From assembly GCF_000739085.1 (NCBI RefSeq), contig NZ_CP009110.1, forward strand, positions 7,068,001 through 7,132,000: a stretch of 64,000 bases of DNA, in the 5' to 3' direction. The stretch is from Amycolatopsis methanolica 239. Lineage in GTDB: Bacteria > Actinomycetota > Actinomycetes > Mycobacteriales > Pseudonocardiaceae. The notes beneath the pieces are model-generated. The model made no database searches. It saw nothing but the letters and a program-made list of their open reading frames with translations, and was not told where the DNA came from. The position numbers were made by a program, and so were the translations under genes. Positions 15,359-24,417 of this stretch are shown in pieces; positions within the stretch are counted from its first letter, which is position 1; every line of letters starts with the position of its first letter.

Positions 15359-18352
15359 TCACGAGTCCGAAGAGGTCGAACCGGACGACTTCGACGAGCT
15401 CGACGGCGGGGTCTGGGTCGCGCTCGCGGCCGCCTTCGCCGCCTCGTACTCGGGCGTGCCGGGCAGGGGGGTGTTGTCGATCAGGGCCTGGAACAGCTCC
15501 TTGGACCTGGTCTCCAGGAGCACCTCGTTGCCGCGGGTGTTCGGCTCGCCGACGGTCGGGACGGTGAGGAACTTCAGCTTGCTGGTGTCCAGGCCCTTCA
15601 TCGACTGGGCCAGCGTCAGCATCTGGTCGACGCCGATGTTGTCGCCGAAGGTGGCCCGGGCGAACGCGGTCACGAAGTTCGTGAGCTGCGTCGGGTCGGT
15701 GATGACGCCCTGCGACATCGCCTTCTGCAGCAGCGCGGTGAGGAACTGCTGCTGCCGCTTGATGCGGCCGTAGTCCGAGGTCGGGTCGCCGACCACGTGG
15801 CGGGCGCGGACGAAGCTGAGCGCCTGGTCGCCGGAGATCGTCACGTCGCCGGTCTCGGCGATCACCATCCCCAGGGTGGTGTCCCGGATCGGGCTGTCGA
15901 CGTGCACGGTCACGCCGTGCACCGCGTCGACCATCTCCTTGAACCCGCCGAAGTCGATGCCGACGAAGTGGTTAACGCGCAGCCCGGTTTGTTGCTGAAC
16001 CCATTTGGTGAGGCACTTGGGCCCGCCGACCGCGTACGCGGTGTTCAGCTTGACCTTGGTGGCCGCGGAGACGATCTCGCTGGTGTAGGTGCCCGCGGCG
16101 GCGTCGTAGCGCTCGCAGGCGGGCCGGGAGATCTCCAGGTCACGGGGGAAGGACACGATCACCGCGCGCTTCCGGTCGGCCGGGACGTGCGCCAGCATGA
16201 TGGTGTCCGAGCGGGCGCCGCCGATGGTGTCAGCGTCACCGACGTTCTCCTCGGCGGTGGCGCCGGCGCGGGTGTCGGAGCCGACGATGAGGAAGTTCTC
16301 GTCACCGGTCTGGCCGGCCGCGTTCTGGATGTCCGACGAGTTCTCGTCCAGTGCGGCGATCTCGGTGAACTTGCTGTTGAACCAGGTCTTGGTGCCCCAC
16401 AGCGCGCCTGTGGCGAGGAAGATCAGCCCGGCGAGCACCGCGCACGCGATGCGGGTGATGCGGATCGAGCGGTCGCTGCGGCGTTGTTTCTTTTCCTGCA
16501 GCCGGGTCTGCGGGCCCGCCTTCTCGTCGTTCCCCTCGGATTTCACCGGCGCGACGACGCGCTGCAGCCGGGTGCGGGTCTGCTCGATGAGCGCGACCGG
16601 GCGCGCGATGAAGCGCTCGCGGCGCTCCTGGCGCTTGGCCTCCTCGGCGGCGAGCTCCTCGTGGGCGGCCGCGAAGCGGGCGAGGGTGTTGTCGATCTTG
16701 CGACGGACCTTGGTGTGGTCGCCGACGGGCTCCAGCTCGTCGGTCATCGTCAGCCGGTCCGCGGGGCTCACCGAGCGCCCCCGCCCAGGGCGACGCGGAC
16801 CGCCGGGCCGCTCGAACGGCTCGCGGAGCTGGGTGGCGTCGGGTTCCGCGTCGTCCGCCGGCGGTTGGCGGTTGGCGGTTGGAGGCGTGGGGCTGGGGCG
16901 GGGCGCCTCGGCGTTGCTGGACTGCGGCGCTTCGGCGAAGCCACTGGGGTGCCGGGCGTCGGCGCGCTCGGGCTGGGGCGCGCGGCGGGCGGGGGCTGCG
17001 GCGCCGTTCGCGGCCTCCACGAAGCCACTGGGGCGGGCCGGGGCGTCGGCGCGGCGGGAAGGCTGCGGCCCGCTCGGGCGGGGCGGGGCGTCCGCGCGAC
17101 CGGAGGGCTGCGGCGCTTCGGCGAAGCCACTGGGGTGCCGGGCGTCGGCGCGCTCGGGCTGGGGCCCACGGCGAGCAGGGGCCGCCGCGCCGTTCGCGGT
17201 CTCGACGAAACCGCTCGGGTGGACCGGGGCGTCGGCGCGGCCGGAGTTCGGCCGGCGCGGGGTCTCCGCACGACCGGAAGGCTGCGGCACCTCAGCGAAA
17301 CCGCTCGGATGCACCGGGGCAGCCGCACCGCCGGAAGGCTTCGGCGCGCTCGGTCGGCGCGGGGCGTCGGCGGGGGCGGAGGGCTGCGCATCGGCAAAAC
17401 CGCTTGGGTGGCGCGGGGCAGCGGCGCGACCGGAGGGCTGCGCCGCGGTGAAACCGCTCGGGTGCTGCACCTCGGCGCGGTCGGGCGCGCGGCGGACAGG
17501 AGCCACCGCGCCGTTTGGCTTCGGGGCTTCCGCGAAGCCGCTCGAGTGGCGTGGCGCTTCCGCGGGGGGCTGGGGTGCTTCCAGGAAGCTGCTCGGGTGC
17601 CAGGCCTCGGCGCGGCCCGGTGGCTGCGGGGCGCCTGCGGCGCCGTTCCGGTGGGCCGGTTCCGCGGGACGGCTCGGCGCGGCCGCGCGGTTCGAGGGCT
17701 GCGCCTCGGCGAAACCGTTCGCGTGGCGGCCCGGCGCAGCGGCCCGGCCCGACGGCTCCGGCGCTTCCGCGAAACCACTCGCGTGCCGCGCATCAGCGCG
17801 GGGCGGGGTTTTCGTGAAGCCGCTCGGGTGCGCGGCACCGTTCGACGGCTCCGGCCCCTCAGCGAAACCACCCGCGTGGCGGCCCGGCGCTGCAGCCCTG
17901 CCCGAGGGCTCCAGCGCATCCGCGGCACCGGGTGGCGGCTTCGGCGTGCAGCCGCTCGGGTGGTTCGGGGTCTCCGGCGCCGCCTCGCCGGCCGGCGCGC
18001 CCGCGCCCCGGCGTGGGGGGACTGCCCGGCGGGGCTGCTGCGTGGGCGGCAGGGGCGCGCCGGCCGAGCGCCCGGTCGCCGGGGCGCGGCGTTGCGGTGG
18101 GGGCTCCGGCGCGCGCGGCTCGGGGCGGGCCGGGGGTGCGCTTCGGCGCGCCACCGCCGGCGCCTGATCCGCGGGGGCCGTGTGCGCGTTCGACCGGGCG
18201 CCGTCGAACCGTGGGCGGTATCCGGTGTGCTGGGCTACCAGATCCGAAACGTTGATGCCGCCGTGCGTGTCCAGGGAACGCCTGCGTCGCCGGCCGTTGG
18301 AGGCGCCGTCGTCGGCTCTGTGACCGGGGCCTGCGGCGTGGTCGTCTGGCAC
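15359..18352 (-). CDS. LytR-CpsA-Psr (LCP) family protein with giant repetitive N-terminal arm
   Basis: 997-residue membrane protein. LCP enzymes attach arabinogalactan or teichoic-type polymers to peptidoglycan outside the membrane. Residues 1-630 are a cytoplasmic Pro/Ala/Ser/Arg-rich region with many HPSGFAEAPQPSGRA-like repeats. A single helix lies at about 634-655 and the LCP domain at about 690-890, with VGSDTRAGA, the Arg-rich RKRAVIVSFPRDLEI and FVRARHVVGD motifs. The C-terminal tail is Ser-rich. A 62-codon duplication is nearly exact (see repeat). GTG 18352 has GAGGAG 5 nt upstream. The same family (Rv0822c) follows phoY2 in M. tuberculosis, but with a shorter arm. Transpeptidase-type activity is inferred from the family. 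Confidence 0.9.
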   Translation of the reverse strand: MPDDHAAGPGHRADDGASNGRRRRRSLDTHGGINVSDLVAQHTGYRPRFDGARSNAHTAPADQAPAVARRSAPPARPEPRAPEPPPQRRAPATGRSAGAPLPPTQQPRRAVPPRRGAGAPAGEAAPETPNHPSGCTPKPPPGAADALEPSGRAAAPGRHAGGFAEGPEPSNGAAHPSGFTKTPPRADARHASGFAEAPEPSGRAAAPGRHANGFAEAQPSNRAAAPSRPAEPAHRNGAAGAPQPPGRAEAWHPSSFLEAPQPPAEAPRHSSGFAEAPKPNGAVAPVRRAPDRAEVQHPSGFTAAQPSGRAAAPRHPSGFADAQPSAPADAPRRPSAPKPSGGAAAPVHPSGFAEVPQPSGRAETPRRPNSGRADAPVHPSGFVETANGAAAPARRGPQPERADARHPSGFAEAPQPSGRADAPPRPSGPQPSRRADAPARPSGFVEAANGAAAPARRAPQPERADARHPSGFAEAPQSSNAEAPRPSPTPPTANRQPPADDAEPDATQLREPFERPGGPRRPGRGRSVSPADRLTMTDELEPVGDHTKVRRKIDNTLARFAAAHEELAAEEAKRQERRERFIARPVALIEQTRTRLQRVVAPVKSEGNDEKAGPQTRLQEKKQRRSDRSIRITRIACAVLAGLIFLATGALWGTKTWFNSKFTEIAALDENSSDIQNAAGQTGDENFLIVGSDTRAGATAEENVGDADTIGGARSDTIMLAHVPADRKRAVIVSFPRDLEISRPACERYDAAAGTYTSEIVSAATKVKLNTAYAVGGPKCLTKWVQQQTGLRVNHFVGIDFGGFKEMVDAVHGVTVHVDSPIRDTTLGMVIAETGDVTISGDQALSFVRARHVVGDPTSDYGRIKRQQQFLTALLQKAMSQGVITDPTQLTNFVTAFARATFGDNIGVDQMLTLAQSMKGLDTSKLKFLTVPTVGEPNTRGNEVLLETRSKELFQALIDNTPLPGTPEYEAAKAAASATQTPPSSSSKSSGSTSSDS
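16922..17293. repeat. 186-bp in-frame duplication inside the LCP arm
   Basis: The stretch starting at 16922 recurs at 17108, at least 50 bp being identical, giving a period of 186 bp (62 codons). It encodes two copies of the NGAAAPARR-PQPERADARHPSGFAEAPQ segment. Shorter diverged copies of the HPSGF unit continue to about 17930. Confidence 0.75.
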
Positions 18353-18566
18353 CCGGTCTCCTCTCCCTCGGTCGCGCCGGCCCGCCGGGAGGGGACCGTC
18401 TCAGTGATCATCGCCGGGACGGCGAGCATCGTTATCGTAGAGATACTCGCGGGTCCTGACGACACCCTCCTGCTGATTTTTTTACATAGCGTGCGCCAAA
18501 GCGGGCCGAGTGCGACAAACGGGGTGATGCCGCACACCGGCAAAACGGGGAAACGATCGGTGCCAA

Positions 18567-19307
18567 TTACTGACAGTGCTCAAGCACGCGGACTCCGCCG
18601 CGTTCGCGGTACGCGACCCGGTTGCGCCCGGCGTGCTTCGCGGCGTAAAGGAGGTCGTCGGCCATCCGCAGCTGCTCCGGGCCGCTCACCGGCTCGTGCG
18701 AAACGCCGACGCTGATCGTCACGCCAAGCCCGGGACAAATCTCTGACCAGGCGTGTTGCGCCACCCGGCGCCGGGCGCGCTCGGCTATCCGCAGCGCCGT
18801 CCCCGGCTGAACCTCCGGCAGCACTAGCATGAACTCCTCGCCGCCGTAACGCGCGCAAAAACCCGGCGCGGGTACACCTGCGCGCAACAACTCGGCCACC
18901 CGCCGCAACACCTGGTCACCGATCAAGTGACCAAACGTGTCATTGACGCTTTTGAACAGATCGATGTCGATCAGCGCCACCGCCAACGGGGTCCGCGCGT
19001 CCCCGCGCAGATCGGCGAGCCTGTTGTCCAGGTAACGGCGGTTGTAGACGGCGGTCAACGCGTCCCGGAGGCTCTCCTCACGGGCCTGGGCGCGCTCGCG
19101 GCGGAGGCGGTCGAACTCGCGGCGCAACTGCTCCGGGATCTGCGGACGGGCGGTGCGCGCGATGCCCAGCGCGGTCCTCAGGTGCTCGTAGGCCGTGCGG
19201 AAGTCGCCCTGTGAGGCGTGCAGTTCCGCGATAGCCTCGTGCAGGCTCAGCAGGTCGGTCTCGTCCGGCCGCGCCCGCTCCGAGGTCACCGTTTCCACCT
19301 CCGTCAT
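18567..19307 (-). CDS. GGDEF diguanylate cyclase
   Basis: 246-residue cytoplasmic protein. Residues 20-75 look like a TPR-type helical pair (LLSLHEAIAELHASQGDFRTAYEHLRTAL) and 80-240 form a GGDEF domain with the active motif GGEEF at 155-159 and the metal/substrate residues DIDLFKSVNDTFGH. It should make cyclic di-GMP from two GTP. No RxxD product-inhibition site is seen five residues before GGEEF. The TPR-like start resembles actinobacterial proteins in which signal input comes through protein contacts. A perfect 12-bp palindrome lies 20 bp upstream of the start. Confidence 0.88.
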   Translation of the reverse strand: MTEVETVTSERARPDETDLLSLHEAIAELHASQGDFRTAYEHLRTALGIARTARPQIPEQLRREFDRLRRERAQAREESLRDALTAVYNRRYLDNRLADLRGDARTPLAVALIDIDLFKSVNDTFGHLIGDQVLRRVAELLRAGVPAPGFCARYGGEEFMLVLPEVQPGTALRIAERARRRVAQHAWSEICPGLGVTISVGVSHEPVSGPEQLRMADDLLYAAKHAGRNRVAYRERGGVRVLEHCQ

Positions 19308-19327
19308 TCAAGTCATGTCGTCTGGTT

Positions 19328-19339
19328 AGACGCGCGTCT
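19328..19339. promoter_or_regulatory. Perfect palindrome AGACGCGCGTCT upstream of the diguanylate cyclase
   Basis: 12-bp exact palindrome 21 bp before the cyclase ATG (minus strand), in the region shared with the divergent flavin-reductase remnant. A candidate operator; no regulator is assigned. Confidence 0.35.
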
Positions 19340-19473
19340 TGAGCAATCGATACGGGCCAACACGAATATCGCTCAATGGGACGACCGGGGATCGCTCTCC
19401 GTGGCGGCCGCGGCCCGAACGACGCGTCCGTTTCCCGCCAGCGGCGCCATCGGCGGATCGTGAAGCTGAAACC

Positions 19474-20081
19474 GTGGCACACGTGGAGATCGAGCCGAAC
19501 ATCCTGTACTTCGGCACGCCGGTGGTGCTCGTCAGCACGATCGGCGACACCCGCGATCTCGCCCCGATCTCGTCGGCGTTCTGGCTGGGCTGGCGCGCGA
19601 TCATCGGCATCGGCGCCCGCTCGCAGACAGCGCGGAACCTGCGGCGTACCAGGGAATGCGTGCTGAACCTTCCGTCCGTCCGCGAGGTCGACGCTGTCGA
19701 CCGGCTCGCCCGCACCACTGGCACCGCCGCGGTCCCGGAATCCAAGCTGCGCCGGGGATACCGCTACGAGGCGGACAAGTTCGGGGTGGCCGGGCTGACC
19801 GCGGTGCCGTCGTCGACGGTGGCGCCGCCGCGCGTCGCGGAGTGCCCGGTGGCCATGGAGACTGTCGTGGAGGCGATCCACCCGGTCGCGGCGGACGGCG
19901 GCGGCCGCTGATCATGAGCTTCCAGGAGTTCTACGGGCTGGGCGGCAAACTGCGCCGCTCGGAACTGGCCCAGATCCCGGAGGTCCTGTACCGCAGCCCG
20001 GACGTCGACCGGGCGAAAACCGGTGTGCGGCCCGGTCAAGCCGGGCCGCACACCGGGCACGGGACTACGCGACGACGGTGA
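19474..20081 (+). pseudogene. Flavin reductase-like protein, internally deleted and frameshifted
   Basis: A GTG at 19474 begins VAHVEIEPNILYFGTPVVL, the normal opening of a flavin-reductase-like (FMN-binding split-barrel) protein, which runs through NLRRTRECVLNLPS and APPRVAECPVAME to a stop at 19911. The expected C-terminus (RPLIMSFQEFYGLGGKLR, then RSELAQIPEVLYR) is found just after, but in another frame, beginning near 19900. Compared with normal family members about 40 residues are missing between VVEAIHPV and RPLIMSFQ. The truncated 145-residue product could be made, but probably lacks a complete flavin site. The shifted frame runs into the terminator hairpin at 20020. Confidence 0.68.
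20020..20056. terminator. Perfect 16-bp bidirectional hairpin
   Basis: Arms 20020-20035 and 20041-20056 are exact complements around TCAAG. It lies between the convergent flavin-reductase remnant and the 5'-nucleotidase gene and can serve both. Confidence 0.8.
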
Positions 20082-21765
20082 TCCGGTCGGCCGGGGGCGG
20101 CGCGACCGGCGAGTGCGCACCGAAGTACGCGATCAGCGCGTCCAGGTCCACCGGGCCGCCGGCGAGGTCGCTGCCCTTGGTGAACTCGGTGAAGCCGTCC
20201 CCACCGCCGGCGAGAAAGTTGTTCACCGACACCCGGTAGGTCGCCGCCGGGTCGACCGGCGTGCCGTTCACCGTGATGTCCCGCACCTTCGACCCGACCG
20301 GCGCGGACGCCGAGTAGGTGTAGTGCAGTGACGACGAGACCTGCAGGATCCGCGTGGTGGTGGCGGTCCACTGCTGCTCGAGCACGTTCTTCAGGTTCGC
20401 GCCGGTCAGCGTGATGGTCTGCATGATGTTCCCGAACGGCTGCACGGTGAACGCCTCGCCGTAGGTCACCACGCCGTCGCCCTCGCCTGCGGGCGAGGAC
20501 GCGTAGTTGAGGTCGGCGCGGATGCCGCCCGGGTTGGTGATGGCGATCTGCGCGCCGTTGGCCGTGGTGGCCGCGAGCTGCGCGTCGGCGATCACGTCAC
20601 CGAGGGCCGACTCGCCGGAGGCGGCGCCGGCCGCCTTCAGGTCGCCGGTGATAGTGCCGATCTGCTCGTTGGCGATCGGCGCCGCCTTGGTCAGGGCCTC
20701 GTCGACCAGCTTGCCCACGGCCGGGTCAGGCTCGACGTCGCGGGTGACGATCTCGTTGTGCGCCACGGTCGCGCCGCGCACCACGTCCCGGGTCCGCTTG
20801 TCGATCTTGAGATCGACGACCGACAGCAGGCGGCCGAACGACAGGCCCTGGATCACCGGGCGCGGGTTGCCCGCCGGGTCCGCGATCGAGCAGTTGTACT
20901 GCTGGTGGCTGTGGCCGGTGAAGATCGCGTCGACGCTCGCCGAGACGCCCTTCGCGATCTGGCTGGCCGGGCCGGGGCTCACGGTGCAGGAGTCCGGGCC
21001 ACCGCCCTGCGTGTTGTCGCCCTGGTGCAGCAGCACGACCTGGGCCTTGATGCCGAGCCGGTCGAGCCAGCCGGAGGTCCGGTTGATCGCCTCGACCTCG
21101 TCGCCGAACTCCAGGCCCTTGATCGCCTCGGCCGAAACGACCGTCGGCAGGTCCTTCAGCGTGGCGCCGATGACGCCGATCGGCTGGCCCCCGGAGAACT
21201 CGACGGTGAACGGCAGCAGCGCGGGCGCGCCGTTGTCGAAGTACACGTTGGAGCCGAGGAACGGGAAGTCCGCGCCGCGGTAGGTGTCGCGGAACTGGCA
21301 GCCGTCGGTCGGGTGGCAGCCGCCGAACTGCATGCGCTGCAGCTCCTGGTAGCCCTCGTCGAACTCGTGGTTGCCGACGACGGAGGCCTGCACGCCCATC
21401 TCGTTGAGGAACTCGATGGTCGGCTCGTCGTGGAAAAGCGCGGAGGCCACCGGCGAGGCGCCGACGTTGTCGCCCGCGGACAGCAGGATCGAGTTCTTGA
21501 CCTCGCTCTCCAGCTGCTTGACGTGTGTGGCCAGGTAGGCCGCGCCGCCCGCGTTGACCGTCGAGCCGTCGGGGAGGGTGACGCGACCCGAGGAGCCGGA
21601 CGGCGGCTCGAGGTTGCCGTGGAAGTCGTTGAAGGTGATCAGCCGGACGTCGGTGGTGCCGGCCGGCTGGGCCGCGGAGGCGGGCGCGGCCGAAACCGTG
21701 ACGGCGGCCAGCGTCGCGGCGGTGACCGCTACGCAACGTCGCAGCACGCGAGGTGAAGGGGACAT
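20065..21765 (-). CDS. Secreted 5'-nucleotidase / 2',3'-cyclic phosphodiesterase (UshA-like)
   Basis: 566-residue exported enzyme that releases phosphate from nucleotides. Residues 1-32 are a Sec/Tat-like signal (RVLRRC, then an Ala-rich stretch ending PASA). The metallophosphatase domain (about 38-320) shows the metal ligands in FNDFHGN, AGDNVG, GNHEFD, LLHQGDN and GHSH. The C-terminal nucleotide-binding domain (about 350-540) has ITNPGGIRADL and GDGFTEF. Start ATG 21765 has GGAGG 4 nt upstream, better than a Met 9 codons earlier. Phosphate scavenging fits the nearby pst genes, but no PHO box was seen here. Confidence 0.93.
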   Translation of the reverse strand: MSPSPRVLRRCVAVTAATLAAVTVSAAPASAAQPAGTTDVRLITFNDFHGNLEPPSGSSGRVTLPDGSTVNAGGAAYLATHVKQLESEVKNSILLSAGDNVGASPVASALFHDEPTIEFLNEMGVQASVVGNHEFDEGYQELQRMQFGGCHPTDGCQFRDTYRGADFPFLGSNVYFDNGAPALLPFTVEFSGGQPIGVIGATLKDLPTVVSAEAIKGLEFGDEVEAINRTSGWLDRLGIKAQVVLLHQGDNTQGGGPDSCTVSPGPASQIAKGVSASVDAIFTGHSHQQYNCSIADPAGNPRPVIQGLSFGRLLSVVDLKIDKRTRDVVRGATVAHNEIVTRDVEPDPAVGKLVDEALTKAAPIANEQIGTITGDLKAAGAASGESALGDVIADAQLAATTANGAQIAITNPGGIRADLNYASSPAGEGDGVVTYGEAFTVQPFGNIMQTITLTGANLKNVLEQQWTATTTRILQVSSSLHYTYSASAPVGSKVRDITVNGTPVDPAATYRVSVNNFLAGGGDGFTEFTKGSDLAGGPVDLDALIAYFGAHSPVAPPPADRITVVA

Positions 21766-21936
21766 CTTTCCTCCGGTCAGGGGCATACCGGCGCGATCTA
21801 ACCTCCGCTGCGCAACGATCACCAGATCCGAAAGGTGGAAGGCCGGTTAAATGTCGGCCATTCGGCCGATGCCGGTGATCGTCGCCGGGCTTCTCGGCCG
21901 ATCCGGCGGGCCCCGTGGTCGCCATAACGTCGAGGC

Positions 21937-22566
21937 ATGACGACAGCGCAGGTCAACGCACTCCACTTCGGACTGATCGGGTTCCTCGCCATCTGGGGGA
22001 CCGTGCTGGTCCCGCAGCTGGTGCTGCAGCACGTCCGGTTCGGGCGGGTCGTGCCGGGGCGCGTCGTGACGACCGCCACGCTGATCGCCTACGCGTCGTT
22101 CGCGCTCGCCGTCACGTTCCTGCCGCTGCCGACCGCAGGCGGGCGGCGGCTGGCCCAGACCATCCAGCTGGTGCCGTTCCAGTGGATCGCGGACGCGCGG
22201 CGCGAGGCCGTGGAGGACGGGATCAACGCGCTGTCCACGACGGCCTTCGAGCAGATGACCCTGAACGTGCTGCTGTTCGTGCCGCTGGGGTTGTTCGCGC
22301 GGCTGCTGTGGAAGCGGGGGTTCACCGGGAGCGTGCTACTCGGCTTCGCGATCTCGCTGGCCGTGGAGATCACGCAGCTGACCGCGAACTTCGGGACCGC
22401 GCCGTTCCAGTACCGGATCTTCGACGTCGACGACCTGATCACCAACACCACGGGCGCCGCGCTCGGCTGGATCGCCGCCACGCTGTTCCTGGTGCTGCGG
22501 TCAGCGGTCCAGCCGGTCCGCGAGCCTGCGCGGCGCGAGCGGGTCCACCTCACCGAGGCGCGCTAG
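21937..22566 (+). CDS. VanZ-family membrane protein
   Basis: 209-residue protein with about five membrane helices and VanZ features: FLPLPTAGGRR, then NVLLFVPLGLFARLLW, the acidic membrane segment SLAVEITQL, and FDVDDLITNTTGAALGW near the end. VanZ proteins give low-level teicoplanin resistance in enterococci; most actinobacterial members have unknown envelope roles. TAACGT lies 6 nt before the ATG, so the transcript is likely leaderless. The last 66 bp overlap the end of a convergent small-membrane-protein gene. Confidence 0.85.
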   Translation: MTTAQVNALHFGLIGFLAIWGTVLVPQLVLQHVRFGRVVPGRVVTTATLIAYASFALAVTFLPLPTAGGRRLAQTIQLVPFQWIADARREAVEDGINALSTTAFEQMTLNVLLFVPLGLFARLLWKRGFTGSVLLGFAISLAVEITQLTANFGTAPFQYRIFDVDDLITNTTGAALGWIAATLFLVLRSAVQPVREPARRERVHLTEAR

Positions 22567-22683
22567 GGCCGCGGCCCGCTGGTGGGCCTTGCGCCTGGCC
22601 GCGCGCCGGTCCTCCCAGGTGACGACCAGGCCGGCCGCCAGGAAGACCAGGACTACGAGCCCGAGGACGATCGCGAATTCCAC
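22501..22683 (-). CDS. 60-residue single-pass membrane protein
   Basis: GTG 22683 has an AAAGGAGG ribosome site 4-5 nt upstream. The product begins VEFAIVLGLVVLVFLAAGLVV, one helix, then a basic/acidic cytoplasmic tail (WEDRRAARRKAHQRAAALAR). No named family is recognised. Its 3' end overlaps the end of the VanZ gene by 66 bp tail to tail; the strong ribosome site and clean helix support it as a real gene. Confidence 0.6.
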   Translation of the reverse strand: MEFAIVLGLVVLVFLAAGLVVTWEDRRAARRKAHQRAAALARLGEVDPLAPRRLADRLDR

Positions 22684-22922
22684 GCCGCCTCCTTTGGCGT
22701 CGTGCTTGTGCGGCAGATCACATACCGTACTCGCGTCGTGGTGAATCCGCCACCTCCGTCCGTTTCGCGACGAACCAGCGGATCGAACTCGCTCCGCCGG
22801 TGGGTGGTGAATGACTGCTCCCAAGGCCGGACCGCGTCCCTGGATGCGGACGGTCGCACTGAGCAGCGGCCCCTCGGGGACGACCCAGGGCGGGCCGGGT
22901 CCATGCGGCCAGTGTCAGCTGG

Positions 22923-23913
22923 TCAGGGCCGCAGGCGCCAGAGGGACACCACCTCCCGCGACCGGGCCTCCGCGAGCGGGTCCCGGCCGGGGAACCGCCG
23001 GCGCGGGGCGTCCAGCCGGTTCACCACCGTGAGGCCCGCGGCGGCGAACCCGCTGAGCAGCTCCGCGCGGGTGCGCAGGCCGGACCAGCTCCGCCAGGTC
23101 GGACAGGACCAGCCACGCCTCGCCACCGGGGGCCAAGTGGGCAGCCGCGCCGCGCAGGAAACCTGTCAGCATCCGCGATCCGGGGTCGAACACGGCGGCG
23201 TCCAGCGGTGAGTGCGCGGCGCCGGGCAGCCAGGGCGGGTTGCACACCACGAGGTCCGCGCGGCCCGCCGGGAACAGGTCCGCCTCCACCACGCGCACCT
23301 GGGCCAGGCCGAGCCGCCGGACGTTCTCCCTGGCGCACGCCACGGCCGCCGGGGAGATGTCGGTCGCCACCACCTCCGGCACCCCGCGGCGCGCCAGGAC
23401 CGCCGCCAGCACCCCGGTGCCCGTGCCGATGTCGAACGCGGTCCGGACCACCGGCAGCGGCGCGTGGGCAACCAGCGAGACGTAGTCCTGCCGGGTCGGC
23501 GAGAACACGCCGAAGTGCGGGTGGATCCGCGCACCCAGCGCCGCCACGGGCACGCCCTTCACCCGCCACTCGTGCGCGCTCAGCATGCCCAGCAGCTCGG
23601 TCAGCGGCACCAGTCCCGGCGCGCCACCGGCCGCCCGGACCGCGTCGCGCACGTCCGGCGCGCGCGGCAGGTCGATCCGCAGGTCGGGGCCGACCTCGAC
23701 CACCAGCATGCCGAGCACCCGGGCCCGGTTCCGCCTGGACTGGCGGTAGCGATAGAAATCCGCCGAGCGCGTGGGCAAGCGCTTGCCCATCGCGGCGAGC
23801 AGGCGGCGGGCGGCCGGGAAATCGTCCCGCCACAGCAGGCGGACGCCTTGCGACGCCAGCCGGACGGCTACTTCAGGGCGCAGGTCAGCGCCGACTGCGA
23901 TCGGGGGTTCCAC
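22923..23913 (-). CDS. HemK/N5-glutamine-type SAM methyltransferase, frameshifted near its 3' end
   Basis: About 330 residues: an N-terminal helical domain (1-150) and a class I methyltransferase with FDIGTGTGVLAAVLARRG and the catalytic-type motif VVCNPPWLPG, typical of HemK/RlmF-like enzymes that modify protein Gln or adenine N6. The frame from the ATG at 23913 breaks in the CCGG stretch at 23080-23086: upstream it reads LVLSDLAELV, while the expected continuation GLRTRAELLSGFAAAGLTVV, then EVVSLWRLRP, is in the next frame and stops at 22923. Removing one base restores a full-length protein. Without correction the product ends at 22915 with a Pro/Gly-rich nonsense tail. Confidence 0.82.
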
Positions 23914-24048
23914 GGAAGGCTCCAGGGCAGGGAGCCGCCTTCGGGGGCACGGCCGTCCGAAGACGGCTCGAAGTGGGTGTCACAACGGCCGTCACACGGA
24001 CGGCGCCCACCAGTCCAAGGCCACGCACACGCAGAACACCCGGACAGC

Positions 24049-24417
24049 CTAGCCCGCCTGGCGCGGCGGGAGCACGCAGAATTCGTTGCCCTCCGGGTCT
24101 GCCAGCACCACCCACGGCAGGTCGTCGTCGTCCGACAGCACCCGCGCACCCAGTTCGACCAGCCGTGCGACCTCGTCGGCCTGGCTGCCTCCCTCCGGCA
24201 CCAGGTCCAGGTGCAGGCGGTTCTTGACGACCTTGTCCTCGCCGACCGGCTGGAACACCACCATCTCCTGGTCGTCCGAGCCGATGTCGACGTACTCGAC
24301 GCCCTTGTCGTCCCGCCAGCGCCGGACCTCCTGGTAGCCGAGCGCGCGCGACCAGAACCGCGCGAGCGCTTCGGCGTCGTGGCAGTCGACAGCGACGGCT
24401 AGTATCCGGCTTCGCAT
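24049..24417 (-). CDS. VOC-family (glyoxalase/bleomycin resistance-like) protein
   Basis: 122-residue vicinal-oxygen-chelate protein with two beta-alpha-beta-beta-beta units (AVDCHDAEALARFWSRALGY, then LHLDLVPEGGSQADEVARL and VLADPEGNEFCVLPP). His and Glu at the usual metal positions are present (LHLDL, NEFCVL). The substrate is unknown. The ATG start codon overlaps that of the divergent mug gene within a single CATG. There is no ribosome site visible, so either the message is leaderless or a later start is used. Confidence 0.83.
   Translation of the reverse strand: MRSRILAVAVDCHDAEALARFWSRALGYQEVRRWRDDKGVEYVDIGSDDQEMVVFQPVGEDKVVKNRLHLDLVPEGGSQADEVARLVELGARVLSDDDDLPWVVLADPEGNEFCVLPPRQAG

Noticed and set aside
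16922-17930. CRISPR-like repeat array
   Set aside because: The repeats are in frame within the LCP gene, unequal in length and encode HPSGF-type peptides; no cas genes.
15356-18715. 1119-codon open frame on the plus strand antisense to the LCP gene
   Set aside because: It mirrors the Pro/Ala-rich repeats in complementary frame; the minus strand has a clear LCP domain, a membrane helix and a ribosome site. High-GC DNA commonly gives such long shadow frames.
22784-22830. tRNA-like GGATCGAACTCG stretch
   Set aside because: No acceptor stem or anticodon arm could be traced around it. I found no tRNA in the window.
22811-22922. Short plus-strand frame starting MTAPKAGPRPWM
   Set aside because: It runs into the antisense of the methyltransferase gene, has no ribosome site and no recognisable pattern.
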